The notes beneath the pieces were generated by a model, which worked only from the letters and a program-made list of their open reading frames with translations, was not told the origin of the DNA and ran no database searches. A stretch of DNA of 64,000 nucleotides from Cydia pomonella (taxonomy: Eukaryota > Arthropoda > Insecta > Lepidoptera > Tortricidae). This document shows positions 1-10,457 of the stretch, one piece after another; position 1 is the stretch's first letter, and each line of letters opens with the position of its first letter. The stretch spans positions 6,262,001 to 6,326,000 of the forward strand of contig NC_084711.1 in the NCBI RefSeq assembly GCF_033807575.1, given 5' to 3'. Position numbers and translations under genes: made by a program.

Positions 1-273
1 AATCACCTCAATTTTCACATCAAAACAGATTGAAAGCATTTCGTGAAATGGTTTTACGAGCGTGGGATTTGTGCGCAAACGATCTCATTATTTTATATCT
101 TGACACTTCTTCAGTTTTTCACCGTAGGACGCAACGCTGAAATAACAAACCGTTTTTGAAACCGCAAAAAACAATACACTAACGACGCAATTTTAAACAA
201 CAAACGCGCTCAACTATTCCCCTTGGTCGAAAGAAAATAGTTGACGGGTAGCGGGAAAATATCTGCGACTTAC
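1..273. other. Non-coding flank of CpG island
   Basis: No coding potential is visible. The stretch is moderately AT-rich. It would be intronic if the minus-strand splice donor at 273/274 is used. Confidence 0.4.
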
Positions 274-345
274 CAGACTGGTCGGACGAGAGCCGACATC
301 GCTATAAAACACGGGCCCACATCACACACTAAAGTTTACTGAACA
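274..345 (-). other. Candidate minus-strand exon 3' end with strong splice donor
   Basis: Read on the minus strand the sequence ends CAGTCTG and continues GTAAGTCGCAG, a close match to the insect donor consensus (exon ends at 274). Upstream on the same strand, next to the GC-rich island, lies a TCAGT arthropod initiator-like motif (about 340), so this could be the end of a short first exon of about 70 nt. Alternatively a weak CTTTAG acceptor at 329-330 would give a 55-nt internal exon, open in one frame and containing an ATG. On the plus strand a TATAAAA sits at 303-309, so the promoter direction is not settled. The donor is seen directly; exon status is inference. Confidence 0.28.
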
Positions 346-419
346 CTACGTCACTAAAAAAAGTTTTTATTCACTGCACTGAAGGCACATTAGTAGTGCG
401 TTACAGACTTTTGCATGTC

Positions 420-620
420 GAAGGCCTGCGCCTTCGTAGCACCGCGTAGCGCGTGGTAAAAGTTTGTGGTCGCGGCTCGTAGCGCACGTAGCCTCGTAGC
501 GAGTGCGAGGAGTGAGGGCCGCGGCGATTTGTGGACTAGTCGAGTGCCGGGACGCGGGCGAGGCTGCGGGCCGCGCGGGGGCGCTGCGCGCGCAAGCCTC
601 GCCCACTCCGACCCGCCCCA
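420..620. promoter_or_regulatory. CpG-rich island, possible promoter region
   Basis: This is a sharp GC- and CpG-rich block in an AT-rich setting, with repeated CGTAGC/GCGTAGC motifs at 434-500. Its position just upstream (minus strand) of the 273/274 donor fits a promoter, but dispersed CGTAGC clusters also occur elsewhere in repeat contexts, so it may be repeat-derived. Short open frames across it are by-products of high GC and are not called. Confidence 0.35.
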
Positions 621-2988
621 CCCGCAACCTATTTATTTCTAGTTACGTAAAATTTACGCGCAATATCCAATACTGCAGCTTATGTTACAATCTATTTGGC
701 AATACATAAAGCCTATGCAGGTATTCTCTTAAAACTTTCGTGCCAACATTTTCCGCAATTACATTTTGTGGTCAGTGTTTACCGTTTACTTTTCGTCTGC
801 AAAAGCAAGCGATTGTAAATTAAATGCCAATGAACGCTTTTACCCAAAGCCTATGACAGGTGAGGCGTGAACGAAAAAAGAAAACACCGAGGGGACGCGC
901 CGTCAAATTCGGCAGACGAGTTTTTTGGCCGCAGTCGATGCTATCAATGTCACTTACATAAATTGAATAAACGCGTCGAGTCCGAGGGCTGTTTACAGAC
1001 CCTTCGTCACCTATGCGATTACTCACTTATAGACTGCAGACACCTTAGGTTATTTGGGGATCTGTTTGGCTCACGCATGTAGTGGCCAGTCGGTACGAGT
1101 CGTAAAGCAAAAGTTGGGAAGTGTGTCGTCACAATCAGCTGGCGCGCCAGCGCAACAGACAATGCGATTAAGATCTACGCAGGACAACTTTCGCCGGCGC
1201 CGAGCGGCAGTTAGTTGTTATGAAAGAGAGAAATTTGTAAATTGTTGGCGCCCGAGTTCACGAACTCCGTCGAACCGGAGTTTGTTTTAAGAGTCCAACC
1301 TTGAAACAAGAAGAAAAGTAGTCCTGTAAAACAAAGTTTTGCGGCCGCCGTCGCCGGCGCAAGCGGTTCAAGGATTGTGCCCGAACTGTCTGTCTGTACA
1401 ACTTTACCGATTAAAAGCTCAAAAGCTTCCAAAGTCATTTTAAAAGTTTATCTGCACGCGGAGGGGGCGCGGGCGGGGTAGGCGCTCCGTTATCATCCCG
1501 CCGCCATGCTCTAGTTAAAGCTAGTTAAACTTGTTTTAAGAATCGATGGCGGTCGTCGGCCGGCTCCCGAATTAAACTGTCAAAGTTGAGGCGAGGGTCC
1601 GCGAGCGCGAGTCGCGGACACGTGGCCGCGCGAACTCGTACACACCAAGTTCCTAGACCCTTCGCTACTTTGTTTTACAGCTGTTCCACTTAGCGAACTA
1701 TGCCTCGAGTTGGGCGCGAGTTCTTGCATGTGTATCGGCACACCCCCGCACCCGAATAGTTTCATAAACATAACCCAACTTAGTTTTGGACGACTTTTCA
1801 AAGTCAATGCATACTAACTTTCGATGTCTGCCAGTGCGATATTACGATTGGATCAGGTTTGCGGGTTGACTTTAATGCATTCGTTTGTTCAGAACTTTGT
1901 TTTATTGGATCAAACTTCGCGGGTTAAGTGTCTTCATTTGGTGTTTGTAGCTCGTCGAGGTCGGAACTAACTTTTTGGTGTTATAGTAAGATTAATTTTC
2001 GTCGAGTTTGCTCAAACTTCTTTGTTATTGTCGCATCGTCTAACCCGAGGCGCAGGCATGCTGTAGTTAGGTAACTCTTTCTTTGAAAATTAATTCATTG
2101 GACAGGAGTTGAACCATTTCCCGCCTGCACGAGTATGCTTTATTAATCACATGTAATATTATAATTTTGACATCTTCGCATTCGATGGTTCAAATAAGTA
2201 ATAGTCTCGTTTTTACGTCCGCAAAGTATGGGATCTTTTTAAATACTTTACCTCCGACATCTGTATACATCCATGGTAACTAGTGTAACTACACTGGATA
2301 CTATGGTCTAGTTAACTAAAAAGTTCTTTGCCTACGTTCAACTTAAGTACGCAGTGCGAATAGCAGCAGAGGTCTACAGCATGATAATGTGTACTGTTGT
2401 TATGTTATGAAAATGTTATAATATGTTTGTCTGTTTAAAAGAGTTAAGTTTAATAAATAACGATTATTCTCGCTTGAATAGACATGGCTCAACAAATAGG
2501 CATATTCACTGAAAGCTGACATGATAAGTTTTTCTAATTGACTTAAATATGTAGATATGCATGCGTGATTTAAACTTTACTTGTTAAGCTGCCAGTTCAA
2601 AATTTCATTCCCGTTCGTATCTCAAACGTACATGTACATATTTCCAGGAATATGATTTACGAATGTCAGTAAAAGGAAATGGTGTTATATTAAGTTCAAG
2701 AGCAACATATTCTCGTGATCAAAGTAAGACGCAGTTGGCCCGCGGCAGGTAACTTGTGAACGAGGATATACGTAGTCTAGATGCAGAAATGCATACGTAC
2801 GGACTGACTAACTTACAACCTAGATCACTGCATTAACCAGAAATGTTGCGTTTATAGTTTCTTATGCGATAGAGAACTTCTACTAAAATACAATTTGAAC
2901 AAACGCAGCTTTTCCCCTTGTACCGAAATTAAACGAACACTATATTTCTTACAGTATATTTACTATTATATAATACCTACCGTTATTG
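621..2988. other. Non-coding; GC-balanced to about 1.7 kb, then AT-rich
   Basis: No gene is supported. From 880 to 1700 CpG stays frequent (for example GCGGCCGC near 1340 and GCGGAGGGGGCGCGGGCG near 1457), continuing the promoter-like zone. From about 1800 the sequence becomes AT-rich with nothing recognisable. Confidence 0.5.
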
Positions 2989-3480
2989 TTACCAAATCAA
3001 AAAAGCTATAACACAATGGTATCTAATTTCGATTCCCATTTCTTCCTCAAATCCCCAGGGTCCATCGATAAATAGCGGCACGATTCTCATAATCAGCGTA
3101 ATTAGCGAAATCTCAGTCGGAAAGTCACGACCAAGAGTCAAACGCGTAGATAAAGCTGCCACCGCTCCGAGCGGTGACGCCGTCACCAAAGTATCGTGAA
3201 CTACCTCATCCCCTTTCCTTCTAACACAAGTACAATTCAAAAGGGGTAGATCAGAAGCTTCGCGGGTCATTTCAAGCTGGTTAATGGCGTACGTGTTATC
3301 TTCCTTCGCCAATAAGTCACGCAATAATTGCCGCGAGTCGCGTCACGCGCACATATTTATGCGACACATAAATAAATGCGTAAATATCGTGCGACAATTG
3401 CAGGAGGTTGCTAATTGCCCCCGGCGCAACGATGTTGCGACTTCGTGACTCGCGGATTGTTGAATGGGATTTATACTAAT
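2989..3480. other. GC-balanced non-coding block with inverted CGCGAGTC motifs
   Basis: The block contains a 111-codon open frame on the minus strand, with no family motif and no splice context, so I do not call a gene. At 3326-3345 and 3442-3460 there is a short inverted repeat around CGCGAGTC, with two CAATTGC-type elements between them. Composition and motif density suggest a conserved regulatory element, which is inference. Confidence 0.3.
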
Positions 3481-3831
3481 GTACAGCTTTTTTAACTTTC
3501 ATAATCAAGTAATAAAGATATAAATATGGAACCGTAAAACAAGACTAAAGAGAGTCTAAGATATTATGTGTGTAAGGAATGCTTGAGATTTTGTGAGATG
3601 ATGGATAAAGGGGAATCTAGTGTTAAAACACTATCAATTCATACAAACATATTCAATCATAGTTGTACATACTTATAGTATGGAATTGTCATTTCACAGT
3701 GTATTAGTTTTAAACTGTAATTCTGTGTAAATATTAATTAATAATATTTATTTGACCGAAAACCGTTTCGACTGTAAATTACCTAAGCGTAGTTAGTAAA
3801 GTAATAGCTTTATTTTTTTTTTGTGGTAAGG
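3481..3831. other. AT-rich, nothing recognised
   Basis: Plain AT-rich sequence with no open frame or repeat that I can support. Confidence 0.5.
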
Positions 3832-4497
3832 CCAATTGGGGGGGGTAACACATTTTTTCACTTTGGAAGTGTCTCTCGCGCAAACTATTCAGTTTAGAAA
3901 AAAATGATGTTAGAAACCTAAATATCATTTTGGAAGACCTATCCATAGATACCCCACACGTATGGGTTTGACGAAAAAAAATTTTTTTTTTGAATTTTAT
4001 GACGTATTAAAAAAAACTACTTACTAGATCTCGTTCAAACCAATTTTCGGTGGAAGTTTGCATGGCAATGTATATCATATATTTTTTTAGATTTTTCATT
4101 CTGTTATTTTAGAAGTTACGGGGGGGGGGGGGGGACACATTTTACCACTTTGGAAGTGTCTCTCGCGCAAACTATTCAGTTTAGAAAAAAATGATATTAG
4201 AAACCTCAATATCATTTTTAAAGACCTATCCATAGATACCCCACACGTATGGGTTTGATGAAAATAGATTTTTTGAGTTTCAGTTCTAAGTATGGGGAAC
4301 CCCCAAAATTTATTGTTTTTTTTTCTATTTTTGTGTAAAAATCCTAATGCGGTTCATAAAATACATCTACTTACCAATTTTGAACTGTATAGCTCTTATA
4401 GTTTCGGAAAAAAGTGGCGGTGACATAATCGGACAGACAGACGGACATGACGAAGCTATAAGGGTTCCGTTTTTTACCGTTTGGCTACGGAACCCTA
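3832..4497 (+). mobile_element. Interspersed repeat with internal duplication and terminal hairpin
   Basis: A segment of about 140 bp occurs twice, at about 3842-3985 and 4130-4272 (offset 287), with the same phrases in the same order (CTTTGGAAGTGTCTCTCGCG, then ATCCATAGATACCCCACACG). Each copy is directly preceded by a G-tract (3837-3845 and 4119-4134). The 3' end has a CGGACAGACAGACGG segment followed by a hairpin whose arms are AGGGTTCCG (4458-4466) and CGGAACCCT (4488-4496), then an A-rich tail. This ending is familiar from a high-copy lepidopteran repeat of unsettled class. The internal duplication may be particular to this copy. A 73-codon open frame across the end is incidental. Confidence 0.6.
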
Positions 4498-5159
4498 AAA
4501 ATAACGTCAAATATTTTGGCAATATGGTCGACGTTGGTAGAAAGCTCTTGAGTTTCCTTTTACAATAAACATAAGTGAAAGTAGATAAAATCAAGAATAT
4601 GCGTTCTCTGAATCACTTTAATTGATAAATTAAGTTTTAATTAAAAGTTTTAAGACAACAAATTTATAAACTTTAAGATGTGCTCAAATAATTTCACAAG
4701 ATACTTGACCTTACTTATCTTATGTTTTGGTAAACAATTCACCTTAAAATATAGTTACACCTTCAGCTAAACTACTTTATTCAGTTTAGTGTTCATGTTG
4801 CAGAAATGTTTAGGTACTTGCAAAAGTTATTAACACATATAAGACAAGTAAGATTGGTTGGACTTTTCTCTCCTGCAAATACCAAAAGTAGGTACCATAC
4901 CAAGGGCCTGATTTACAAAGTCTGAGTAAAGTATGGGATCGCTAATAAATAATTAAATTAACTTGGACATTGTGAAACAGGCCATAAGTATCGCACCAGG
5001 GACATTTTCTCTATTTGGCAGTATTGAAGTACTTACTTTTGCGAAGTGGACGGTCTAAAGCGTTTGTGTACTATCCCATCGTCCTGTTTCTGAAACAATA
5101 ACATAATGTAGGTTACGAACTTTATCTGTTGTAGACTAAAAGAAAACAGGTATAGCCAC
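4498..5159. other. AT-rich, nothing recognised
   Basis: No gene, repeat or regulatory feature can be supported. Confidence 0.5.
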
Positions 5160-5412
5160 GGATTTTAATTGCTGAGCCATTTAGGTTTCAAACTATTTTG
5201 GTTGTCATAACTAACGGTATGAAATGTCCAATGTGAAGTAAACCCTAACACCCTTATTCATAAACGTCTACTAAAGTTGACAAGCAGCTAATAATCGTTT
5301 GTCCCTTTCCATCATACCAATACGTCGGAAAGGGACAAACGATTATTAGCGGCTTGTCAACTTTAATATACGTTTATGAATAAGGGGGTAAATGGCTCAA
5401 CAATTAAAATCC
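5160..5412 (+). mobile_element. Short palindromic (MITE-like) element, copy 1, split by a second MITE
   Basis: Terminal inverted repeats read GGATTTTAATTGCTGAGCC at the left and GGCTCAACAATTAAAATCC at the right. Removing the nested 140-bp element and one TAA leaves about 110 bp that align along their whole length to the reverse complement of 24723-24835, including the internal ACTAACGGTATGAAAT phrase. No transposase is encoded; the superfamily is not identifiable from the ends alone. Confidence 0.7.
5249..5388. mobile_element. Nested MITE with TAA target duplication (PIF/Harbinger-like)
   Basis: This 140-bp near-palindrome starts CACCCTTATTCATAAACG and ends CGTTTATGAATAAGGGGG. Its inner arms carry a matched GACAAACGATTATTAGC segment. 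It is flanked by TAA at 5246-5248 and 5389-5391. The uninterrupted relative at 24723-24835 shows a single TAA at the same point, confirming the boundaries. A TAA (TWA) target duplication is typical of PIF/Harbinger elements, so class is inferred from the duplication. No coding capacity; presumably mobilised in trans. Confidence 0.75.
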
Positions 5413-6214
5413 TTGTAAAAAGTACAGCAAGAGCCCTAACTTAAGTTCTCACATCGTCATACTAGCTGTGTAGTAAGGTGGATAGTTATGTTAGGAAACT
5501 GACTGTAGTATGTTAGAGATTCTAAACATTGAGGCTTAAAAGTCACTCGGAGGGCAATTTAACGAGCCGCATAATTTGGTTTTGAATGGTCGAAGTCTTC
5601 CAGCCACAGGTAAACTAAGGTCCTCCACAAAGCTCTGACAGTTTCTAGATTTGGAAAGCGGAAGTAAACCAGGTTGACCGTCAATTCACGATCACAGGAA
5701 ACCAATGGGTTGGAGTAGCGAATATCCATAAATAATCGGTAGTTATGAGCCTTGGAGATATGAAGTCAATCTGTATATAATTTCAGAGTGAACAATGCTT
5801 AAATAATAATCAGTGTTAATAATTTGTATAGCGTAATTGTTTTAATTTTTTTTATAAATAGATTCAAACCAAAACAATATCTATAGCGCAATTAAGTCAG
5901 GAAGGAATACTCGTAGCTACCAAATTTCAATACAATTACAAATACATTGTTATACTCGATTTTAAACGTGTTGTAATCGTAATTACGGCGTACGTTTCAA
6001 TAGGCGCTGCTTGGACAAAGCGCAGTCGTGTAATAGTGGTATTAGTGTGGTATTAGCGCTGGTATCGGATCGCGGGAAATTGTGGCATTACGTGCTGGAC
6101 GACTCTAAATGCGATTTTAATTGATGTTACGCGACCGAAGTTCTTACGGGTAGCGTCGGCACAGAAATTACTTCAGATTTACAACAGACCAGCATTATAT
6201 TTAACGGTTGTTTC
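5413..6214. other. Non-coding, nothing recognised
   Basis: Unique-looking AT-rich sequence without open frames or clear repeats. Confidence 0.5.
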
Positions 6215-6365
6215 TGAACAGCCGACCTTGCCAAGGTGACAATCGCTATCGCTACGACAGCGAAATGCTTTGTCTCTGTATCACTCTTCCATATTAGTGC
6301 GACAGGGACAGTTGCGTTTCGATCGCTACGAAGCGTGCGGTTTGCATATTGGCTAAGCGGCCTGG
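6215..6365. repeat. Probable lepidopteran interspersed repeat
   Basis: The stretch beginning GCCGACCTTGCCAAGGTGAC and ending near GCATATTGGCTAAGCGGCC has the look of a dispersed repeat known to me from moth genomes, but no second copy is present here to prove it. It encodes nothing. A Dfam or self-genome search would decide. Confidence 0.4.
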
Positions 6366-6510
6366 GAGGTTATTTTACTTAGAAACGTAAATAAATTAAG
6401 GTATCTAATCATTTAATTTTATGTATCGGACTGTTTGGGATTTCTTATTTCATCCGCCCAGAATCTTGGAACACCTACCGAAAAAAAAATCGACAAATTA
6501 TAATCGTTTT

Positions 6511-6592
6511 CTGAGTACCTACAACACAATCCTTATTGAGCTTACTGTGGAGCTAATTTGTGTAATAATGTCCTAGACTATTTATTTATAAT
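6511..6592 (+). mobile_element. SINE 3' fragment (same family as 21212-21480)
   Basis: It shares with the fuller SINE copies the 3' module CAACACAA, TTATTGAGCTTACTGTGG, AATTTGTGTAATAATGTCCT and the TATTTATTTATA tail. The tRNA-like head is missing, so this is a 5'-truncated insertion. Confidence 0.75.
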
Positions 6593-8219
6593 TCATCTAT
6601 AGCGTTAAAAATGCTACAGGTAGTGGACTATTTAGTTACAAGTTCAATACACGTAGGAATGGTAAGTGCTAGGCAGAAAGTACCAATTGGTATTATTAGC
6701 AGTAAGTAGTTGATTATATTGATATAAAAATATTTATATATACTGACTGCAGCAGTGGCTGGGCGTCAAATATACCAGATGGGTACACCGGAAGAGATTT
6801 TCTCAGATTTTTCTTTGTGGCCTGTAAAAAAAGGTGCTCAATTGTCTCAAACTAGGTAAGCCGGTGGGAATCTAATTATATGTACGCCTCGCCACTTTTT
6901 GGTAAACAACAGAAACGTGGTGACATGCCGACATGAAAAGTCTAGCATTTTAGAGCTGTGTCTGCTATCCGTACCGCGGGTCCACATGTCACCAAAGCTC
7001 CTCTGCTCCGTAAATTTGATTTTAATATTGAGCACGTAATGCCGTTTGCTTACGGCCAGTAATTGATACGCTCTTACCAGTAATTCCCGTTATTATTTTC
7101 CGATTGGCTTACGTACCGACGACGGTTAAGCGCCCCATTAAGTATTCCGAATTTGAATTAATTTAGCTGTGTTTTTGGTAGTTTGATAACGGTTTCGGTT
7201 ATTAGTTTATTTTTTGTGTACTGTTTTGGATTGGTTAAATAGAGATATTTTGAAATCAGCTGTTTAATAAGGCAATATAAGTTGGTGCGAATTTTCTTAT
7301 TTTTATCATATCTGATGACTAACTCAGTAGTAATTCAGTGAATTATCAAATACTTGGAATATTTCAACTATTGCAAGTAGCACTGGCTAAATCATTATTT
7401 GTATCGATATTCGATATGGATAATACAGATGATGGAAATCTTTGCTAGACAGACTGTAGTTGAGTAGTTGTAAACTAAAATGACGACATAACTGGCTCTT
7501 GTGATTTTTGGACAGAAATACTCGTACTACATTTACTGTTATTTTATTACTGGCTATGCTTACGCATCATTTAATTCCGTATAATTTTCTCATTAAACAA
7601 TTAATACAAGCTTCCTAAATTTTCTTAGACCGCGCGTAAGAAACCCTCAACATAAGCTGGCAACCCACATGGCAGGTGAGCAGAGATTATGGCGGCGCCA
7701 TCAAATATGCATAAAAGCCGTAAAATGCGCACTTAACCGCTCCCCGGCGCGCGTTGTCACCTGCAAGCGACCTGGTAAGGAATTAAGGTACGACGCACAC
7801 TGTCATGGTGTCTTCAAGATGTGATGTTGCGTTTCTTGCTTATTTGTGTAATATTTTCAGAGTACAAAGAAAATATGCTACGGGCTGTGTCGTAGTAAAG
7901 ATAGGTGGAGTTAAAACCAGTTTACATTCTTAAATGGTGCAGTAATCTCAGTCATAAGCAGTTACGTGGGTTGAATTATGACATAGGTGTTGTGTAATTA
8001 TTAGCCCTAGATATGATTCAGATAGTGGTAATGCAGAAGCATAGACCACGATTAAGAACAATTTTATTAATGCAATCGTTCAAGCGAAAGATATAGCTTT
8101 CTGACAATTTATACACTACTGGTACCCACAACTGAACCTAGGAACTCATTCATCACAATTCACAACTGATGTTTGTTTTATTCTAGATTTTTATATTTCA
8201 CTAGTTTCTATTATTGGCA
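6593..8219. other. Non-coding; enhancer-like patch at 7620-7790
   Basis: Mostly AT-rich unique sequence. The patch 7620-7790 is GC-richer and carries CAGGTG and CACCTG E-boxes, GGCGCCATC, ATGCATAAAA and CCGTAAAA motifs, the mix seen in insect developmental enhancers. Nothing else is supportable. Confidence 0.35.
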
Positions 8220-8356
8220 AAAACTATCCTATGTCAAAGAACATCCAGGCCTCAAATTATCTCAATACATACCATATCTAAAATAGTTCAGCGGTTTACG
8301 CGTGAAGAGAAAATACACAGATATACAGATTTGCTTTCGAATTTATAATTTTAGTA
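8220..8356 (+). mobile_element. 3' tail of a non-LTR retrotransposon-like repeat
   Basis: The order ACTATCCTATGTCAAAGA, then CAAATTATCTCAATACATACC, then AGTTCAGCGGTTTACGCGTG, ending TTTATAATTTTAGTAGGGA, matches the 3' end of a very common insect repeat tail known from general experience. Only the tail remains, with no coding sequence. The exact clade is not decidable here. Confidence 0.55.
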
Positions 8357-8731
8357 GGGATTTGTCATTCTACACACAAATGAATGAGAAACTCCTACTA
8401 TTGCTTTATTCTAGATTCGTATTCGTGTAGCTAAGCTATTGTAACATAATCCCCTCGTGCACAGCAAGCCTTAGGCCGTCACAACCGTCGCAGACAGATG
8501 CTCAGACACATCGGTAATTAAAAATCGCCTCCGCCTCATAAATTTGCATGAGACGCGACGTACGGTACATGTGCGCGTATCGCGTGTCTTAGAAGACAGG
8601 CATTTGCTTTTAGAAATTGCGATCTTCCACTTGTAGGAATAATTTTAGGGGGTACTTTTGTACAGAGAGGGAATTCTCTACTAATATTAATGAAGGCAAT
8701 GTATGAAGAAGGCATAAACTATTTAAATGTT
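8357..8731. other. Non-coding, nothing recognised
   Basis: No feature supported. Short CG-containing motifs near 8530-8590 are unremarkable. Confidence 0.5.
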
Positions 8732-9358
8732 AATCAGTTGTTTTTTTTAACGTTGGTTTTACAAGCCGTGATGGCGATTACAGTAAAATCCTTAAAACCT
8801 AGTACCTGATTTCATTGGTTTCTGGTCTCATTTTGTCTATACGTAGTCTAGTACGGACATTCCGTAATACTTAATATTAGTACACATATTGTGTCATTTA
8901 GTAGCAATTATTGTCAGTATCAACCGTTCGTAGCTTAATCCCTATTGAAGCCGTATTCAAATCACTACGTTAAGCAATGAGCATGAAGCGCGGTGTGTCG
9001 ACACCTGTGCGTTAATCTGTAAGGAGCTAATTGTGGATGTACGAGGCAAACACATTTTGGGTACACAAGTGTGAATGCGGTTTGAAGTGTTAGTATTCAG
9101 TTTCTAGCTATTTATAATATAATTAAAACATTTCGTTATAAACCTATGAAATATGCAGTCTTAGTATCCATAATAGTTAGTAAAATAGTACAATTTGTCT
9201 TCTAAAAATGAGGTTATGTTTAGCAATCGGGTTAGTTTCTATACTCAAGCAATGAATCCGGGTGACTTAAAATAAGTTTTTTTATTGCGTTTGATATTGA
9301 TTATTATTTTAATCGCCATCACGGCTTATTAATGCAACATTCTAAAAAACAACTGATT
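8732..9358. mobile_element. Element bounded by inverted arms of about 50 bp
   Basis: The left arm (8732-8780) starts AATCAGTTGTTTT and contains AAGCCGTGATGGCGATTA. The right arm (9311-9357) contains its reverse complement TAATCGCCATCACGGCTT and ends AAAAAACAACTGATT. The arms enclose about 530 bp without a long open frame. This could be a non-autonomous inverted-repeat transposon or an old inverted duplication. No target duplication is clear. Confidence 0.5.
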
Positions 9359-9545
9359 TATTAACTGCTATATTTATATATAAATAGTTTAGTTTTACTA
9401 TATTGTCGGGTAGAATATTTAGTACAATTCATCTTCTACGGCAGAAATTGTTATATTTAGCAATGAGGTTAGTTTTTACAATCAAGAGCAATGAAAACAG
9501 ATGAATTGAAAAAAAAAATGCATTTGAGAACGATTATTATGTGGA
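9107..9545 (+). repeat. Diverged direct duplication, period about 230 bp
   Basis: Segments 9178-9308 and 9410-9540 align in the same orientation: AGTACAATTTGTCTTCTA against AGTACAATTCATCTTCTA, TTAGCAATCGGGTTAGTTT against TTAGCAATGAGGTTAGTTT, and both end near GATTATTAT. Similarity weakly extends leftward to 9107 and 9366. The right arm of the 8732-9358 element lies between the two units. Confidence 0.6.
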
Positions 9546-9889
9546 CTTCATACGATCTACGTATACGTATACGATTTTTGTACGTATTGTACGTACAGAA
9601 ATCGTACCAAACGATCCCACCAGATCAAAGTCTTTGCTTCAAATAAATGACAAATATTGACACTTTTTTGTGAACGTTTAACTAAACCTAATGAGCTAAT
9701 TTTGTAGACATATTGACAAATTGAAATCACTATTCAAGTAAGCTTGACAGCAATCAACATTAATGTAAAGCCGTTTCGACACCTGCGGTAATCGGGCTAG
9801 GGGGTAATTGTGTGTCGCGGGTAAACGTCATACACGTAGTGAGCTAGCCTTATGCGATTGTGGTTTAGACTGAGTAATTAGATGCTCAT
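9546..9889. other. AT-rich with a short ACGT-rich palindrome
   Basis: At 9565-9606 there is an imperfect palindrome (ACGATTTTTGTACGT facing ACGTACAGAAATCGT). Nothing else can be supported. Confidence 0.4.
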
Positions 9890-10075
9890 ATGGTAGGGGA
9901 GTTGGAGGAGCATGGCTACGCAGAATGTTCCGGGAATTTAAATTTATACGAATCAAAATTGACACCTAGAAAGAGCATAGGCCCAAATGAGAAACGGCCG
10001 GTTGGCCGCCCTAGATATCGCTGGAGTCGCTTATACAAGTTAAAGAGATGCTCAGAGTTGGAAAGAGTGGCATAG
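9890..10075 (+). pseudogene. Decayed non-LTR retrotransposon C-terminal fragment
   Basis: A 61-codon open frame contains RPVGRPRYRW, the GRPxxRW signature at the C-terminal end of reverse transcriptases of several LINE clades, such as RTE-like elements. The residues before it (GPNEKR) fit and those after it diverge. No polymerase core is present, so this is an isolated remnant. The short ATG-initiated frame is unlikely to be expressed as such. Confidence 0.4.
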
Positions 10076-10133
10076 TGGTTATACAACCGCTTCTTAAAGC
10101 AAACAATAGCCCTCACACTAGGTCGAGCCTGTC

Positions 10134-10404
10134 CGCCCGATTCGAAGAATGATTAAGACACATTTAAGATCTTGGAAAGATATTTAAAAGATCGATAACT
10201 TAACGACATATCAAACTTGAGGCTTATTTCGATTCCGCTGTGATCCCAATAAGATCTATCTGCGATATTTCTAACATCAAAGTGACATTGGTTGCCCAAA
10301 TCGAGCTGCTTCTGTCAATTATACGACATACAAACGATATCTAAATAAGAACTTATCTAAACGAGAACTTATCGTTATCATATTTCATTCGTCGAATCGG
10401 GCCG
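10134..10404. mobile_element. MITE with GCCCGATTCG terminal inverted repeats
   Basis: The left end reads CGCCCGATTCGAAGAATGA and the right end reads TTCATTCGTCGAATCGGGCCG, which are inverted to each other. Total length is about 271 bp and it is non-coding. The first 70 bp recur in reverse orientation at 12281-12353 (AATGATTAAGACAC, AAGATC repeats, GATCGATAACTTAACG), showing a dispersed family. Target duplication is not clear. Confidence 0.7.
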
Positions 10405-10457
10405 TGTGACGTGAGGACTGTGGGGAATTAAACATTGTTGATACTTACCAGTAGACT

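Noticed and set aside
1246..1255. TGGCGCCCGA, the start of a tRNA-Lys primer binding site as in retroviruses and LTR elements
   Set aside because: Only ten bases match, the following bases do not, and no long terminal repeat lies upstream.
2989..3324. 111-codon open frame, minus strand
   Set aside because: No domain, no splice signals and ordinary codon make-up; GC-balanced DNA readily leaves frames of this size open.
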